DNA of 64,000 nucleotides, from NCBI RefSeq assembly GCF_013415105.1, contig NZ_JACCDF010000015.1, forward strand, positions 1-64,000. Reading direction: 5' to 3'. Both the position numbers and the translations under genes were made by a program. The stretch comes from Vreelandella salicampi (GTDB lineage: Bacteria; Pseudomonadota; Gammaproteobacteria; Pseudomonadales; Halomonadaceae). This document shows, piece by piece, positions 27,381-37,755 of this stretch (positions within the stretch are counted from its first letter, which is position 1; every line of letters begins with the position of its first letter). Below the pieces are notes generated by a model. That model was not told the origin of the DNA and made no database searches. It saw only the letters and a list, made by a program, of their open reading frames with translations.

Positions 27381-28637
27381 TTAGCCTGTGCTCTCGGGGG
27401 CGTCACGTTTTTTTGAGGTTTCCAACAGGAAATCGAAGTCTTTGGTTTCGAAAATCATCGAGACCACCACCCCTAACACGAGCGCCCAGAAGGTTGCACC
27501 AATACCCAGTATCTGAATCCCGGACGCGGCAATCAGAAAGGCAAACAGGGCTCCCATTTCATGCTTCTTGCCGGCAAACGCAATCGACATCGCCGAGGTG
27601 ATGACGCGCATCAGTGCAAGGCCGGCGATAATCGAAATAAAGTAGCCCGGTGTGGCCTCTAGCAAGCTCACCACATAGCCGTAAAATGGCGCGCCGACAA
27701 CAAAAATGGCCCCGGCAATGACCGCTGCCACCCAGCGTTTGTCGTGGGTGCCGGCCTCCGGCGAGGAGCAAATGCCGGTCATGGGCGCGGCAATGCAGGT
27801 GCTATGCAGGTTGAAAAAGGCCGATACCATCGTTCCGACGCCGCCCACAGCGGTAATGCCGTTGGCCGGCACGTCTTTGTAACCCATGCCTTTTACCAGG
27901 CCTACGCCTGCCGGGGTTTCCATCCCCACCAAGATAATCGCCAGCGGTAAGCCGTAAGTCAGAAAAGCGCTTAGGGTGAACTCCGGCATAATGAACTCGG
28001 GGAAGCGAATCGTCGCCTCGACACCGGACAAATCCACACCGGTCACCATGAGATACGCAAGGCCTGCCGCCATCGACACAACTAAAGGCGGAATTTTGCG
28101 AAAGAGCCTGGCCGATATAAAAAACGCTAGAATCATGATGGCGGCCGGCACAATGGCACCCTCCAGTGGGCTTACCATTTTCAGCCCGAAGCTCAATAAC
28201 ATGCCACCCACCATGCCCATCACGATCGGCATGGGTATCAAGCGCATCACCATGCCCATAACCCCGGTGAGCCCGGCCACCAACGAAATGGCGCCAGCGA
28301 TCAAACTCGCCCCAAGCGCCGCTTCAAGCCCAACCACAGGGATTACCGCAGCAAACATTAGCGCACCGGGAATCGAGTTGGCCATTGGTAACGGCAGCCG
28401 GTAGTAGGCGGGAACAAAAAGGCCAAACAGGCCGTTGATCATCAGGTAGCTAATGACCCAAATCATGATGAAGGAAGAATCAAGCCCCGCTGATGTGCCG
28501 GCACTAATATGCACGACCCCAACGCTGAGCCCTAAAATGCCGGCGACCAAGCCTGTACTGGCGTTATCGACATTAAGGTCGCGTACAAAGTCACGGGGTG
28601 CATGCCGAAGGCTGACCCCTTTCTCAATATGTTTCAC
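27381..28637 (-). CDS. benE: Benzoate/H+ symporter BenE family (copy 2)
   Basis: 418 residues from a GTG start (GGAGC ribosome site 10 bases upstream). About 11-12 membrane helices. It shows BenE-family segments such as RLPLPMANSIPGALMF and NLHSTCIAAPMTGICSSPE. It follows benD by 44 bp and is probably co-transcribed with benABCD. With the neighbouring paralogue it supplies benzoate import; no BenK (MFS) carrier is seen. Confidence 0.88.
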   Translation of the reverse strand: MKHIEKGVSLRHAPRDFVRDLNVDNASTGLVAGILGLSVGVVHISAGTSAGLDSSFIMIWVISYLMINGLFGLFVPAYYRLPLPMANSIPGALMFAAVIPVVGLEAALGASLIAGAISLVAGLTGVMGMVMRLIPMPIVMGMVGGMLLSFGLKMVSPLEGAIVPAAIMILAFFISARLFRKIPPLVVSMAAGLAYLMVTGVDLSGVEATIRFPEFIMPEFTLSAFLTYGLPLAIILVGMETPAGVGLVKGMGYKDVPANGITAVGGVGTMVSAFFNLHSTCIAAPMTGICSSPEAGTHDKRWVAAVIAGAIFVVGAPFYGYVVSLLEATPGYFISIIAGLALMRVITSAMSIAFAGKKHEMGALFAFLIAASGIQILGIGATFWALVLGVVVSMIFETKDFDFLLETSKKRDAPESTG

Positions 28638-28681
28638 GGTTTGCTCCAGGGAATATTGTTGTGATTGGAGTTGGTGAGCGC

Positions 28682-29482
28682 TTAGCCTTGGTCGCCGCCT
28701 GCCACCGGAATCACGCTGCCGGTGATGTAGCTGGCATCACGAGAGGCCAAAAACAGAATCGGCGCAGCCATTTCATCTAGCGTGCCGTAGCGATCCATCA
28801 GGCAGCTCTCTTTGGTCTGATCGATGTGTGCTTGAAACCACGCCTGCTCGCTTTCGTCACGGGGCTCGGGGGTCCCGCGCGAAATACGCCGCGGCGGCGC
28901 TTCGGTACCGCCAGGGGCCGTCGCGACCACACGAATACCGTGGTCGGCATATTCAAACGCCAGCGATGCGGTCATGGCATTGACGCCGCCTTTCGCCGCT
29001 GAGTAAGGAATGCGGTGGATACCGCGCGTTGCCGCCGAAGAAACGTTGACGATCACGCCATTGCCCTGCGCCACCATGGTCGGCAACACCGCCCGGCAGC
29101 ACCACAGCGTGGGCATTAGCGACCGGGTGATTTCGGCGGAAATTTCGCTATCGCTAAACTGGGTAAACGGTTTGAAGTTGATCGCCCCGCCGACGTTGTT
29201 GATCAAGATATCGATGCGCCCAAACTTCTCGCACGCGGCTTGCATCGTCTGCTCGGCGCCTGCAAAGGTTTCCAAATCCGCCTGCACGGCGATAACGTCG
29301 CTGCCCTTTTCGCTTAATTGAGCAACGACGTCATGAATCAAATCGGAGCGATCGACCAGCACCAGCCAAGCGCCGTCTGCAGCGGCGAGCTCGGCCACAC
29401 GCTGCCCAATCCCTTGGGCGGCGCCGGTAATGACCATGACGTGGTCTTGAAAACGTAAGCCGTTACTACGTTGGTTGCTCAT
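28682..29482 (-). CDS. benD: Benzoate cis-diol dehydrogenase BenD
   Basis: 1,6-Dihydroxycyclohexa-2,4-diene-1-carboxylate dehydrogenase. It oxidises and decarboxylates the benzoate diol to catechol with NAD+. 266-residue short-chain dehydrogenase. The cofactor motif is TGAAQGIG (about 20-27), then NNVGG (near 92-96), and catalytic Y-x-x-x-K in YSAAKGG (near 160). The start overlaps the benC stop (ATGA). Confidence 0.93.
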   Translation of the reverse strand: MSNQRSNGLRFQDHVMVITGAAQGIGQRVAELAAADGAWLVLVDRSDLIHDVVAQLSEKGSDVIAVQADLETFAGAEQTMQAACEKFGRIDILINNVGGAINFKPFTQFSDSEISAEITRSLMPTLWCCRAVLPTMVAQGNGVIVNVSSAATRGIHRIPYSAAKGGVNAMTASLAFEYADHGIRVVATAPGGTEAPPRRISRGTPEPRDESEQAWFQAHIDQTKESCLMDRYGTLDEMAAPILFLASRDASYITGSVIPVAGGDQG

Positions 29483-30504
29483 GCGTTCTCTCCCACTTCG
29501 TTAGGGGTGAACTTCTCGTAATGAAAGCTCTGCGGCACGATCCCTTCGGCATCGAAATGCTTAAGCACGGCATCCACCATCGGCGGCGGGCCGCACAGAT
29601 AAACGTCCACGTTGCCGTCGTGCATCACCTCGGCGTCCATGTGGTGCGTCACATAACCTTTGCGCGGATGTTCACTCGCTTCGTCCACCACCACCGTTGA
29701 GTAGGTGAAATTTGGCAGCTTCTGTGCATAGCCCTCTAGCGCATCGGTTTTAACCAGATGGTCGTCTTTGTTGACGCCGTAAATCATGTGGATGGGCGCG
29801 TCGCAGCCCTTCTCTGTCAGCTGCTCCAGCATCGAAAGGAAAGGGGCAAGCCCCGTGCCGCCCGCCAGCATCAGTACCGGACGCGTGACCTCACGCAGAT
29901 AAAAACTCCCCATCGGCCCGGTCAGGGCCAGCCTGTCGCCGACCTTGGCGCGCTCGGTCAAATAGCCACTCATCACCCCGTCGGGAATATTACGGATCAG
30001 GAAGGTCGCCCGGCGCTCGCCGGGCTTTGAGCTAAAGGAATAGGAGCGGTGTACCTCGGTGCCGGGCACATCGATATGAAGGTACTGCCCCGGCAGAAAG
30101 GTCAGCGCCGCCTCGTCGTCAAGCTCCACTGCCAGCTCAATGCTGTCCTCGGAGAGTGACTCAACCGCGGCTACCGTGCCCTCGACTTTCCCTACCTGCG
30201 TTTTGCACAGCGAGGAGGCCACCGGTACTTGGATCACACAATCCGTAGAGGGCACCATTTGGCACGTTAGTACCTGGCCTTCCGCCGCTTCCTCGTCGGA
30301 GAGCGCTTCGTCTAAGTACTCGTCACCCATGTCGAACTCGCCCTGTTCGCAGAGGCCTTTGCAGGTACCGCATACCCCGTCGGAGCAGTCCATCGGCAAG
30401 TTGACTTTTTGCCGGTACGCGGCGTCGAGAACGGTTTCCCCGGCTTTGCAGCCGATGAAACGGGTAACGCCATCTTCAAAGTTGAGGGCAATGGTATAAC
30501 TCAT
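29479..30504 (-). CDS. benC: Benzoate dioxygenase reductase BenC
   Basis: 341-residue NADH reductase that feeds electrons to BenAB. The N-terminal plant-type [2Fe-2S] ferredoxin has CSDGVCGTCKGLC (about 40-52) and the fourth cysteine in VLTCQM (near 81). The FAD domain carries HRSYSFSS and the NAD domain GGTGLAPFLSML. Full length for the family. Strong ribosome site GGAGAGGAG. It sits between benB and benD as in other ben operons. Confidence 0.94.
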   Translation of the reverse strand: MSYTIALNFEDGVTRFIGCKAGETVLDAAYRQKVNLPMDCSDGVCGTCKGLCEQGEFDMGDEYLDEALSDEEAAEGQVLTCQMVPSTDCVIQVPVASSLCKTQVGKVEGTVAAVESLSEDSIELAVELDDEAALTFLPGQYLHIDVPGTEVHRSYSFSSKPGERRATFLIRNIPDGVMSGYLTERAKVGDRLALTGPMGSFYLREVTRPVLMLAGGTGLAPFLSMLEQLTEKGCDAPIHMIYGVNKDDHLVKTDALEGYAQKLPNFTYSTVVVDEASEHPRKGYVTHHMDAEVMHDGNVDVYLCGPPPMVDAVLKHFDAEGIVPQSFHYEKFTPNEVGENA

Positions 30505-30528
30505 GGTTAAATCTCCTCTCCCATCAGG

Positions 30529-31017
30529 TCACACGTGGTAAACGTCGATAACTTGATGGATATAGTCGTTATTCAGCTGCACGACTTTTCTTGTGATCAA
30601 CGGGGACTCCCCCGACACGTCCAGGGTATAAAACGCCGTGCCAAAGTAGCTGTCGGTCTTTTTGTAGCGGTGGCTGAGCGTGTGCCAGTTAAACCGCAGC
30701 TCTAGCGTGTCGCCGTCGTCTTTGAGCACTTCCAAGTTGTTCACCTGGTGCGTAGTTCGCGGCTCCGGCGTGCTCGCCCCACTGCGCTCGGTCTTGATGC
30801 GGTAGACGCGATCTTCTAGCCCTTCGCGGTTGGGGTAGTAGATCAGTGAGATTTCGCTTTGCGGATCACGCGTGAGTTGGTCGTCGTCGTCCCAGGCGGG
30901 CATCCAGAACTCGGCGTCTTGGCGGTAGCACGCCAGCCACTCATCCCACTGGCGGTCGTCGAGTAAGCGGGCCTCGCGGTATAAAAACGCTTGGATTTCG
31001 TGGTAGCTAAAGCTCAT
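30529..31017 (-). CDS. benB: Benzoate 1,2-dioxygenase small subunit BenB
   Basis: 162-residue beta subunit of the ring-hydroxylating dioxygenase, NTF2-like fold, structural partner of BenA. The ATG at 31017 (MSFSYHEIQAFLYREARLLD) matches the family start and has an AGAGGAG ribosome site. The longer frame to 31092 overlaps benA and lacks support. The conserved segment W-x-x-W-L-x-x-Y (WDEWLACY) is present. Confidence 0.93.
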   Translation of the reverse strand: MSFSYHEIQAFLYREARLLDDRQWDEWLACYRQDAEFWMPAWDDDDQLTRDPQSEISLIYYPNREGLEDRVYRIKTERSGASTPEPRTTHQVNNLEVLKDDGDTLELRFNWHTLSHRYKKTDSYFGTAFYTLDVSGESPLITRKVVQLNNDYIHQVIDVYHV

Positions 31018-31042
31018 GTCGGTTCTCCTCTTGCGTAGGCTT

Positions 31043-32410
31043 TCAGGCGGATGCAGTGGCGATGAACTGGCTACGCTCTTTGTCGATGGCACGCAGCATT
31101 TCGTCGACCCAGTGTTTGTGGTGCATCACGTAGAGGCCTTCGTCTTCTGGGGAGGCGCCGCTGAGTAGGGGTTTCATGTTGATCGCTTTAGCGTTGTCAT
31201 CGGCCCCCTCGACCCATTGCTTGGCCCCGCGAGAAAGATCGTTCCATTCGGCAAGCGCGCCGTTGTAGCCTTCTTGGCAGGCGCGAAACTCTTCGAGATC
31301 GTCCGGAGTACCCATGCCAGAGACGTTGAAGAAGTCTTCGTATTGGCGGATGCGCACCGCACGGTTTTCCGCCGATTCGCCTTTGGGCGCGAAGCAGTAG
31401 ATGGTGACTTCGGTTTTGTCGACGTCGATGGGGCGCACCACGCGGATTTGCGTGGAGAACTGATCCATCAGGTAGACGTTGGGGTAGAGGCAGAGGTTGC
31501 GCGTTTGGTTGACGATGGAGTCGGCCCGGGCCTCGCCCAATTGCTCTTCGATCCACTCTTTTTGCTGGTAAACGGGGCGTACTTCGGGGTTAAGCAAGCG
31601 CGTCCACAGCATCATGTGGCCGTTTTCGTAGGAGTAGAAGCCGCCTTGGCTCTTCGACCAGCCGTCGGCGTCCACCGCTTTGGTGCCGCCGGCGTCGTAA
31701 TTGCGGCGCTCCATGGTGGAGGCATAATTCCAATGCACGGAGCTGACGTGGTAGCCGTCAGCACCGTTCTCGGCTTGCAGCTTCCAGTTGCCGGTGTAGG
31801 TGTACGACGAGGTGCCGCGCAGGATTTCCAGGCCTTCGGGGGCTTGGTCGACGATGTTGTCGATGATCTTGGTGGTTTCGCCCAGGTGTTGTTCGAGCGG
31901 TTGAACGTCGTCGCTCAGGCTGCCGAACAGGAAGCCTTTGTAGTTTTCAAAGCGCGGCAGGCGTTTAAGATCGTGGGAGCCGTCTTCTTTGAAAGTATCC
32001 GGATAGGCACCGTTCTTCTCATTTTTCGCCTTGAGCAGTTTGCCGTCGTTTTTGAACGTCCAGCCATGGAAGGGGCAGGTGAAGGTGCCTTTGTTACCGC
32101 GCTTGCGGCGGCACAGGGTGGCGCCACGGTGGGCGCAGGCGTTAATTAGGCCGTGCAGTTCGCCCTGCTTGTCGCGAGTGATAACCACCGGCTGACGCCC
32201 CATGGTGACGGTCATGTAGTCACCCGGCTCGGCGATTTGGCTTTCGTGGGCCAAAAACAGCCAGTTGCCTTCGAAGATGTGTTTCATCTCCAGGTCGAAA
32301 AAGTCACGCTCGGTGAACATGCTGCGGTGGCAACGGAAGATGCCGTTGTCGGGGTCGTCTTGGACGGCGCCGCGGACGCGGGCTTCGAGTTGATCAAGCT
32401 TCGTAGTCAT
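31043..32410 (-). CDS. benA: Benzoate 1,2-dioxygenase large subunit BenA
   Basis: 455-residue catalytic subunit that converts benzoate and O2 to the 1,2-cis-diol. The N-terminal Rieske centre has CAHRG (C-x-H, about 96-100) and CPFHGW (C-x-x-H, near 114-119). The mononuclear iron site is marked by [10 protein letters not shown] (near 223-232). Its length and start (ribosome site GAGGAGAGC) are normal. It lies 98 bp downstream of catA on the same strand, probably in the same transcript. Confidence 0.94.
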   Translation of the reverse strand: MTTKLDQLEARVRGAVQDDPDNGIFRCHRSMFTERDFFDLEMKHIFEGNWLFLAHESQIAEPGDYMTVTMGRQPVVITRDKQGELHGLINACAHRGATLCRRKRGNKGTFTCPFHGWTFKNDGKLLKAKNEKNGAYPDTFKEDGSHDLKRLPRFENYKGFLFGSLSDDVQPLEQHLGETTKIIDNIVDQAPEGLEILRGTSSYTYTGNWKLQAENGADGYHVSSVHWNYASTMERRNYDAGGTKAVDADGWSKSQGGFYSYENGHMMLWTRLLNPEVRPVYQQKEWIEEQLGEARADSIVNQTRNLCLYPNVYLMDQFSTQIRVVRPIDVDKTEVTIYCFAPKGESAENRAVRIRQYEDFFNVSGMGTPDDLEEFRACQEGYNGALAEWNDLSRGAKQWVEGADDNAKAINMKPLLSGASPEDEGLYVMHHKHWVDEMLRAIDKERSQFIATASA

Positions 32411-32508
32411 GATCGCTCTCCTCGTATTTGTTGTGTCGTAGTGCTGTTGTGTCGCTATCGGGACAGGAAGCGACGAACCCAGGGGGTAGCTCGTCGCTTA
32501 TATCGCCA

Positions 32509-33483
32509 TTAGACCTTGGCGGTACCGGCCAGCTGGCTGGCTTGGTCCTGCTCGTTCTCTTTGGCGCGCGGGCGAGCGTGGCGGGTTTGCAGCTCGGCCG
32601 CGTCGGTCTTATTGAGTTCGATGTCGAACACGACTTCGGAGAACGGGCCGTCTAATTCGCGCTGGGCGATGGCGTCCTTGTCGTCGACTTTGTTGGCTGG
32701 GATAACCAACTCTTCGCGGGTGGCGAAGGCGAAATCATCAAAGGTGTAGGGGTCACCGGCGAGGTTGATCTGGGTGGTCAGGTGCTGGTGGCCCGGGGCG
32801 GAGACGAAGTAGTGGATGTGTGCCGGACGCTCGCCGTGACGACCGAGTGACTTGAGCACCACATCGGTTGGAGCGCCTTCGGGCACACCGTAGCCAGACG
32901 GGATAATGCTGCGCGCGGTATAGCGACCATCGCTGTCGGTATAGATCGTGCGGCGAAGGTTGTACTCGCTTTGCGTTTTATCAAAAAACGAGTAGCCGCC
33001 TTTCGAGTTGGCGTGCCAAATCTCGACCTTGGCATGTTTCACTGGGTGGCCGTTGACGTCGCGGACTTGGCCGGTCAGCCACATGGTCTCGCCGTCAGTG
33101 TCGGCGCCGTCGTCCATACGCGCGAAACCCTCAGCTTCCGGGGCGCCGGCGACGTACAGCGGGCCTTCGATGGTGCGCGGGGTCCCGCCGGTGCGCTTAG
33201 CTTCGGCGTCGATGGCGTCTTGGCGCATATCCAAGAAGTGGTCAAACCCGAGCCCTGGCGATAGCAGACCGAACTGGGTCTCGTGGCCTAAGGCATTTAG
33301 CAAGTTAACGGCGGACCAATACTCTTCTTCGCTAACGTCGAAGTCGTCGATCAACTTGAACATATCCGAGACCAGCCGGTGCATTATCTGCTTGGCGCGC
33401 TCGTTGCCGCCGTCTTGATCATACCCGGCGATGGTGTTGATGAAGTCTTGTACGTCTGGCGTGTCGAAAATCTTCACGGTCAT
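32509..33483 (-). CDS. catA: Catechol 1,2-dioxygenase CatA
   Basis: Intradiol dioxygenase that cleaves catechol to cis,cis-muconate using non-heme Fe(III). 324 residues. An N-terminal helical linker domain is followed by the beta-sandwich with iron ligands in the regions YTARSIIPSGYGVP (Tyr) and RPAHIHYFVSAPGHQHL (two His). The length is slightly above the common 300-310, with a charged tail. Order catB-catC-catA-benA on the minus strand. Confidence 0.95.
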   Translation of the reverse strand: MTVKIFDTPDVQDFINTIAGYDQDGGNERAKQIMHRLVSDMFKLIDDFDVSEEEYWSAVNLLNALGHETQFGLLSPGLGFDHFLDMRQDAIDAEAKRTGGTPRTIEGPLYVAGAPEAEGFARMDDGADTDGETMWLTGQVRDVNGHPVKHAKVEIWHANSKGGYSFFDKTQSEYNLRRTIYTDSDGRYTARSIIPSGYGVPEGAPTDVVLKSLGRHGERPAHIHYFVSAPGHQHLTTQINLAGDPYTFDDFAFATREELVIPANKVDDKDAIAQRELDGPFSEVVFDIELNKTDAAELQTRHARPRAKENEQDQASQLAGTAKV

Positions 33484-33549
33484 GGTGAAATCCTCAGTTT
33501 GTTATTGGGTGTTGTTTTATTGATATGAACTGGCGTATTACGGCAGTAA

Positions 33550-33840
33550 TTAGCTGTCGTCGTCGCGCACCGAAGAGGGGTGACGACACAGCGGTTTCAC
33601 GCTGATGTCCATGTAGGGGAACAACGGCAGGCTGCTGACAAGCGCCTGCAGCTCAGCGTTATCTTCGACGTCAAAGATGCTGACGTTCGAGTAGCTACCC
33701 GCCACTCGCCACAGATGACGCCATTTACCTTGGTGTTGCAGGTCTTCGGCATACGCCTTTTCGGTGGCTTTGATCTCGGCCGCTTGCTCCGCCGGCATAT
33801 CGGGCGGCAGCTTGACGGTCATCTCTACTTGAAACAGCAT
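33550..33840 (-). CDS. catC: Muconolactone delta-isomerase CatC
   Basis: 96-residue enzyme that turns muconolactone into beta-ketoadipate enol-lactone. The family start MLFQVEMTVKLPPDMP, the W-R-H-L-W-R-V-A-G-x-Y core and the end of the domain LPLFPYMDISVKPL are all present. Good ribosome site (AGGAG). Between catB and catA. Confidence 0.95.
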   Translation of the reverse strand: MLFQVEMTVKLPPDMPAEQAAEIKATEKAYAEDLQHQGKWRHLWRVAGSYSNVSIFDVEDNAELQALVSSLPLFPYMDISVKPLCRHPSSVRDDDS

Positions 33841-33898
33841 GCGTTTCTCCTATCTGATTCAGCGCCTAGCGCACCTGGGTTTACTGACGCGACTCGGT

Positions 33899-35017
33899 TT
33901 ACTGACGTAAATAGTGCGCCAGCTTGTCTTCATCCAACGTGAGGCCAAGCCCCGGCCCCTGGGGCAGTGCCACTCCGAACTCGGTGTAATTCAGCGGCTT
34001 GACGACGATGTCGTCTTTAAGCAACAGCGGGCCAAACATCTCCGTGCCCCAAGCCATCTCGGGCAACGTCGCCCAGGCGTGCAGCGAGGCCGCGGTGCCG
34101 ATGCTGCCTTCGAGCAGCGTGCCGCCATAAAGGCCAACGCCGGCGGCTTGCGCCACGTGGGCAAGCTCCAACACGCCGGAAATCCCGCCGGATTTCGCGA
34201 TCTTCAGCGCAAATGCACCGCTGAAACCGCCGCATACCAGATCGAGCCCGTCGCGCGCGTTCTGCACCGCTTCGTCGGCAAGCATTGGCACGTTGAAGCG
34301 GTTCGCCAGGCGAATCAGGCCAGCGTGTTCGCGCGCGGGAATAGGCTGCTCGACCAGCTCGATACCGGCGTCCTGCAGTGCTTGAATGCCGCGTACAGCA
34401 CTGGACTCATCCCACGCCTGATTGACATCCACTCGAACACTGGCCCGTTCGCCGAGCGCCTCTTTGATAGCCGCCACGTGGCGCACATCTTGATCGACTG
34501 GATTCGCGCCGATTTTGAGTTTGAAATCGCCGTGACGGCGTTGCTCTAAGCGCAGCAGCGCTTCGTCGATATCTTTGGCGGTATCGCCGCTGGCCAACGT
34601 CCAAAGCACCGACAGGTGCTCTTGGCGCGCGCCGCCCAAAAGTTCCGCCACGCTTAAGTCCAAGCGCTTGCCTTGAGCATCGAGAAGGGCTGTTTCTAGC
34701 GCGGATTTGGCAATCATGTTGCCGCGGGTATAACGATTAAGGCGGGCACGCAAGGCGTGAATATTGCTCGACGGCTGACCGATCAGAAGCGGTGCCAAGT
34801 AGGTATCGATATTGCGTTTAATGCTCTCCGGGCTTTCCGGCCCGTAGGCGAGCCCACCGATGGTGGTGCCTTCGCCCAAGCCCTCGATACCGTCGGAGTG
34901 GCGCATGCGCACGATAACCATGGTTTGGCAGGCCATGGTGGTCATGGAAAGCTTGTGGGGACGGATGGTCGGTAAATCGACCAGTAGCGTCTCAATATGT
35001 TGGATGACGGTTGACAT
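33899..35017 (-). CDS. catB: Muconate cycloisomerase CatB
   Basis: 372-residue enolase-superfamily enzyme that cyclises cis,cis-muconate to muconolactone. The catalytic K-x-K is in FKLKIG (near 166-171). Metal ligands are in VDVNQAWD, ELVEQPI and MLADEAV, and the second lysine is in FALKIAKSGG. First gene of the cat/ben cluster. A BenM-type operator lies 88-102 bp upstream. Confidence 0.94.
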   Translation of the reverse strand: MSTVIQHIETLLVDLPTIRPHKLSMTTMACQTMVIVRMRHSDGIEGLGEGTTIGGLAYGPESPESIKRNIDTYLAPLLIGQPSSNIHALRARLNRYTRGNMIAKSALETALLDAQGKRLDLSVAELLGGARQEHLSVLWTLASGDTAKDIDEALLRLEQRRHGDFKLKIGANPVDQDVRHVAAIKEALGERASVRVDVNQAWDESSAVRGIQALQDAGIELVEQPIPAREHAGLIRLANRFNVPMLADEAVQNARDGLDLVCGGFSGAFALKIAKSGGISGVLELAHVAQAAGVGLYGGTLLEGSIGTAASLHAWATLPEMAWGTEMFGPLLLKDDIVVKPLNYTEFGVALPQGPGLGLTLDEDKLAHYLRQ

Positions 35018-35104
35018 GACTTCTCCGGCGGCGGCAATCGTTTAACTGGATGGCAGTTTGATTGCGCTGAGAAGTCCTAACCAATATTGTTTGAGTGCCT
35101 CGTC

Positions 35105-35119
35105 ATACCGTGAAGGTAT
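35105..35119. promoter_or_regulatory. BenM/CatM-type operator upstream of catB
   Basis: ATAC-CGTGAAG-GTAT fits ATAC-N7-GTAT with extended arms ATACC/GGTAT, identical in its arms to the site in front of the benM-like gene. Its distance of about 90 bp to the catB start suits LysR activation. Confidence 0.65.
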
Positions 35120-35321
35120 TGCCTACACGCGATTCAGGCGGTCTTGACCAGCCTCTTCACTTCGCTTTATTGTCCCGCTTACCGTCGCTTTTGGTTTTTT
35201 CTTATTATTTCAGCGAGTTAAGTTAAAAAAGTGCATTCACCCTGTATCGCGCAGGGCGTGTTATGCGTACGACAAATGGATAATGCGCTTATCAAGTGAA
35301 GCTAATTCAGTAGGGCATGAC

Positions 35322-35364
35322 ACAACATCGGCCGAGCGCGAAGTTCGCGCACGGCCGATGTTGT
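35322..35364. terminator. Long hairpin after pobA
   Basis: A 13-bp perfect outer stem (35322-35334 with 35352-35364) continues, after one A-A mismatch, into a perfect 7-bp inner stem (GCGCGAA/TTCGCGC). It lies 54 bp beyond the pobA stop on the minus strand. No U-run follows, so termination may need Rho, or it may protect the transcript 3' end. Confidence 0.55.
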
Positions 35365-35417
35365 AGAAGGAGACATTGTAGAAGCGGTAAAGGTGCCGTA
35401 ATCGACTGATTTTTAGC

Positions 35418-36650
<1,233 letters not shown>

Positions 36651-36656
36651 TTAATG

Positions 36657-36678
36657 ATAGTGCACAAATGTTCGCTGT
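36657..36678. promoter_or_regulatory. Shared aromatic operator, pobA copy
   Basis: The core GTGCAC-AAAT-GTTCGC, with ATA before it and T(G)T after it, matches the palindromes at 40712-40733 and 46231-46250 with one or two changes. It is 55-76 bp upstream of pobA, in the gap shared with the divergent AraC regulator. Confidence 0.5.
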
Positions 36679-36804
36679 ACGGATTGTATTTTTCACTGAA
36701 ACATCGACGTATATAAGGCATTATTGGCAGACTTACTTGGATTATTGGCATATAACGACTCGACTTTCGTCGCAGTATAGGTCGCGACCCCTGCCGGAGG
36801 CACC

Positions 36805-37683
36805 ATGCAAAGCGCAACCGTTCCGGTCTTTAAGCTCTATGGCGAGACGCAGCACTGGCCGACGCCAGATTTGCTTCACTGCGAATCAATCCCGGAGCGC
36901 AGTCGACTGCACAACTGGCACATTCGGCCACACCGTCACGCCGACTTGATTCACTTGCTACATCTTTCGGTAGGCTCGGTCACCCTAGAGCTCGAAGGCA
37001 ACCGACAGTCCTATCAGGCACCGCTTTTCATCGTGGTGCCGGCCATGAGCATTCACGGCTTTGACTTTTCGCCAGATACCCAAGGCCACATTCTTACTTT
37101 AGCGCAACCGTTACTCGAACATTTAGAAGCTCGCCTAGGACCTCAAACACAGGTGCTCTACCAAGGCGGGGCGCATTCGCTGGGCGCCTCTTCCCAACGA
37201 ATCGCCACGCTGGTCGAGCAGCTCAATGCAGAGTACCGCTCACCCGCGCCGGGGCGAGAGCCCTTGCTAGAAGCCTTGATAACCGCGCTCACCGTCGAAG
37301 CGTGGCGCTTAACGCTTGATCGGCCATCGCCAAGCGCGCTACCGCGTCACAGCGACCTCGCCCAATCCCATTTGCACCGTTACCAGGCATTGATCGAAGA
37401 GCAATTTCGCCAGCAACCCAGCGTCGAGCATTTTGCGACTCAGCTCGGCGTTACCAGCGCGCACTTAAATCTGCTCTGCCGCCGCTTGGCCGACCGCAGT
37501 GCGCTGCAGCTGCTGCACGCGCGCCTGCTGCTCGAAGCCAAGCGCCAGCTGACCTACACCAACATGACCGTAGGCCAGGTCGCCGATAGCCTGGGCTTTT
37601 CTGAACCGGCCTACTTCACCCGTTTTTTCAAGCGGCTAACGGGACTTTCCCCGCGCGATTTCCGCCGCCGCCAATTAGCGTGA
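36805..37683 (+). CDS. AraC-family regulator, PobC/PobR-like
   Basis: 292-residue regulator with an N-terminal cupin-like sensor (HWHIRPHRHADLIHLL-type segment near 42-54) and a C-terminal AraC double helix-turn-helix, ending FSEPAYFTRFFKRLTGLSPRDFR. Start with GGAGG ribosome site. Divergent from pobA, as pobC/pobR often is, so it probably activates pobA in response to 4-hydroxybenzoate. That role is inferred from position. Confidence 0.82.
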   Translation: MQSATVPVFKLYGETQHWPTPDLLHCESIPERSRLHNWHIRPHRHADLIHLLHLSVGSVTLELEGNRQSYQAPLFIVVPAMSIHGFDFSPDTQGHILTLAQPLLEHLEARLGPQTQVLYQGGAHSLGASSQRIATLVEQLNAEYRSPAPGREPLLEALITALTVEAWRLTLDRPSPSALPRHSDLAQSHLHRYQALIEEQFRQQPSVEHFATQLGVTSAHLNLLCRRLADRSALQLLHARLLLEAKRQLTYTNMTVGQVADSLGFSEPAYFTRFFKRLTGLSPRDFRRRQLA

Positions 37684-37703
37684 CGTGCCACATAACGAAA
37701 GCA

Positions 37704-37731
37704 CCCCCGGCCAGCCAAGCTGACCCGGGGG
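37704..37731. terminator. Hairpin between the AraC gene and dctM
   Basis: CCCCCGG (37704-37710) pairs with CCGGGGG (37725-37731) around a 14-base loop, between two converging genes. There is no long U-run, so a bidirectional but weak terminator. Confidence 0.5.
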
Positions 37732-37755
37732 CGCATAGGCCAAAACGGGGTTTCG

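Larger units (their letters stand above)
35018..35417. other. 400-bp gap between catB and pobA
   Basis: No gene is seen. Going left to right, it holds the catB promoter region with the BenM-type site (35105-35119), an A/T-rich stretch near 35190-35230, and a 43-base hairpin (35322-35364) that probably ends the pobA transcript. Confidence 0.6.

Noticed and set aside
31217..32149. Long plus-strand frame of 310 codons opposite benA
   Set aside because: It lies wholly on the strand opposite a clear benA gene and has the Val/Ala/Phe-rich composition typical of antisense frames.
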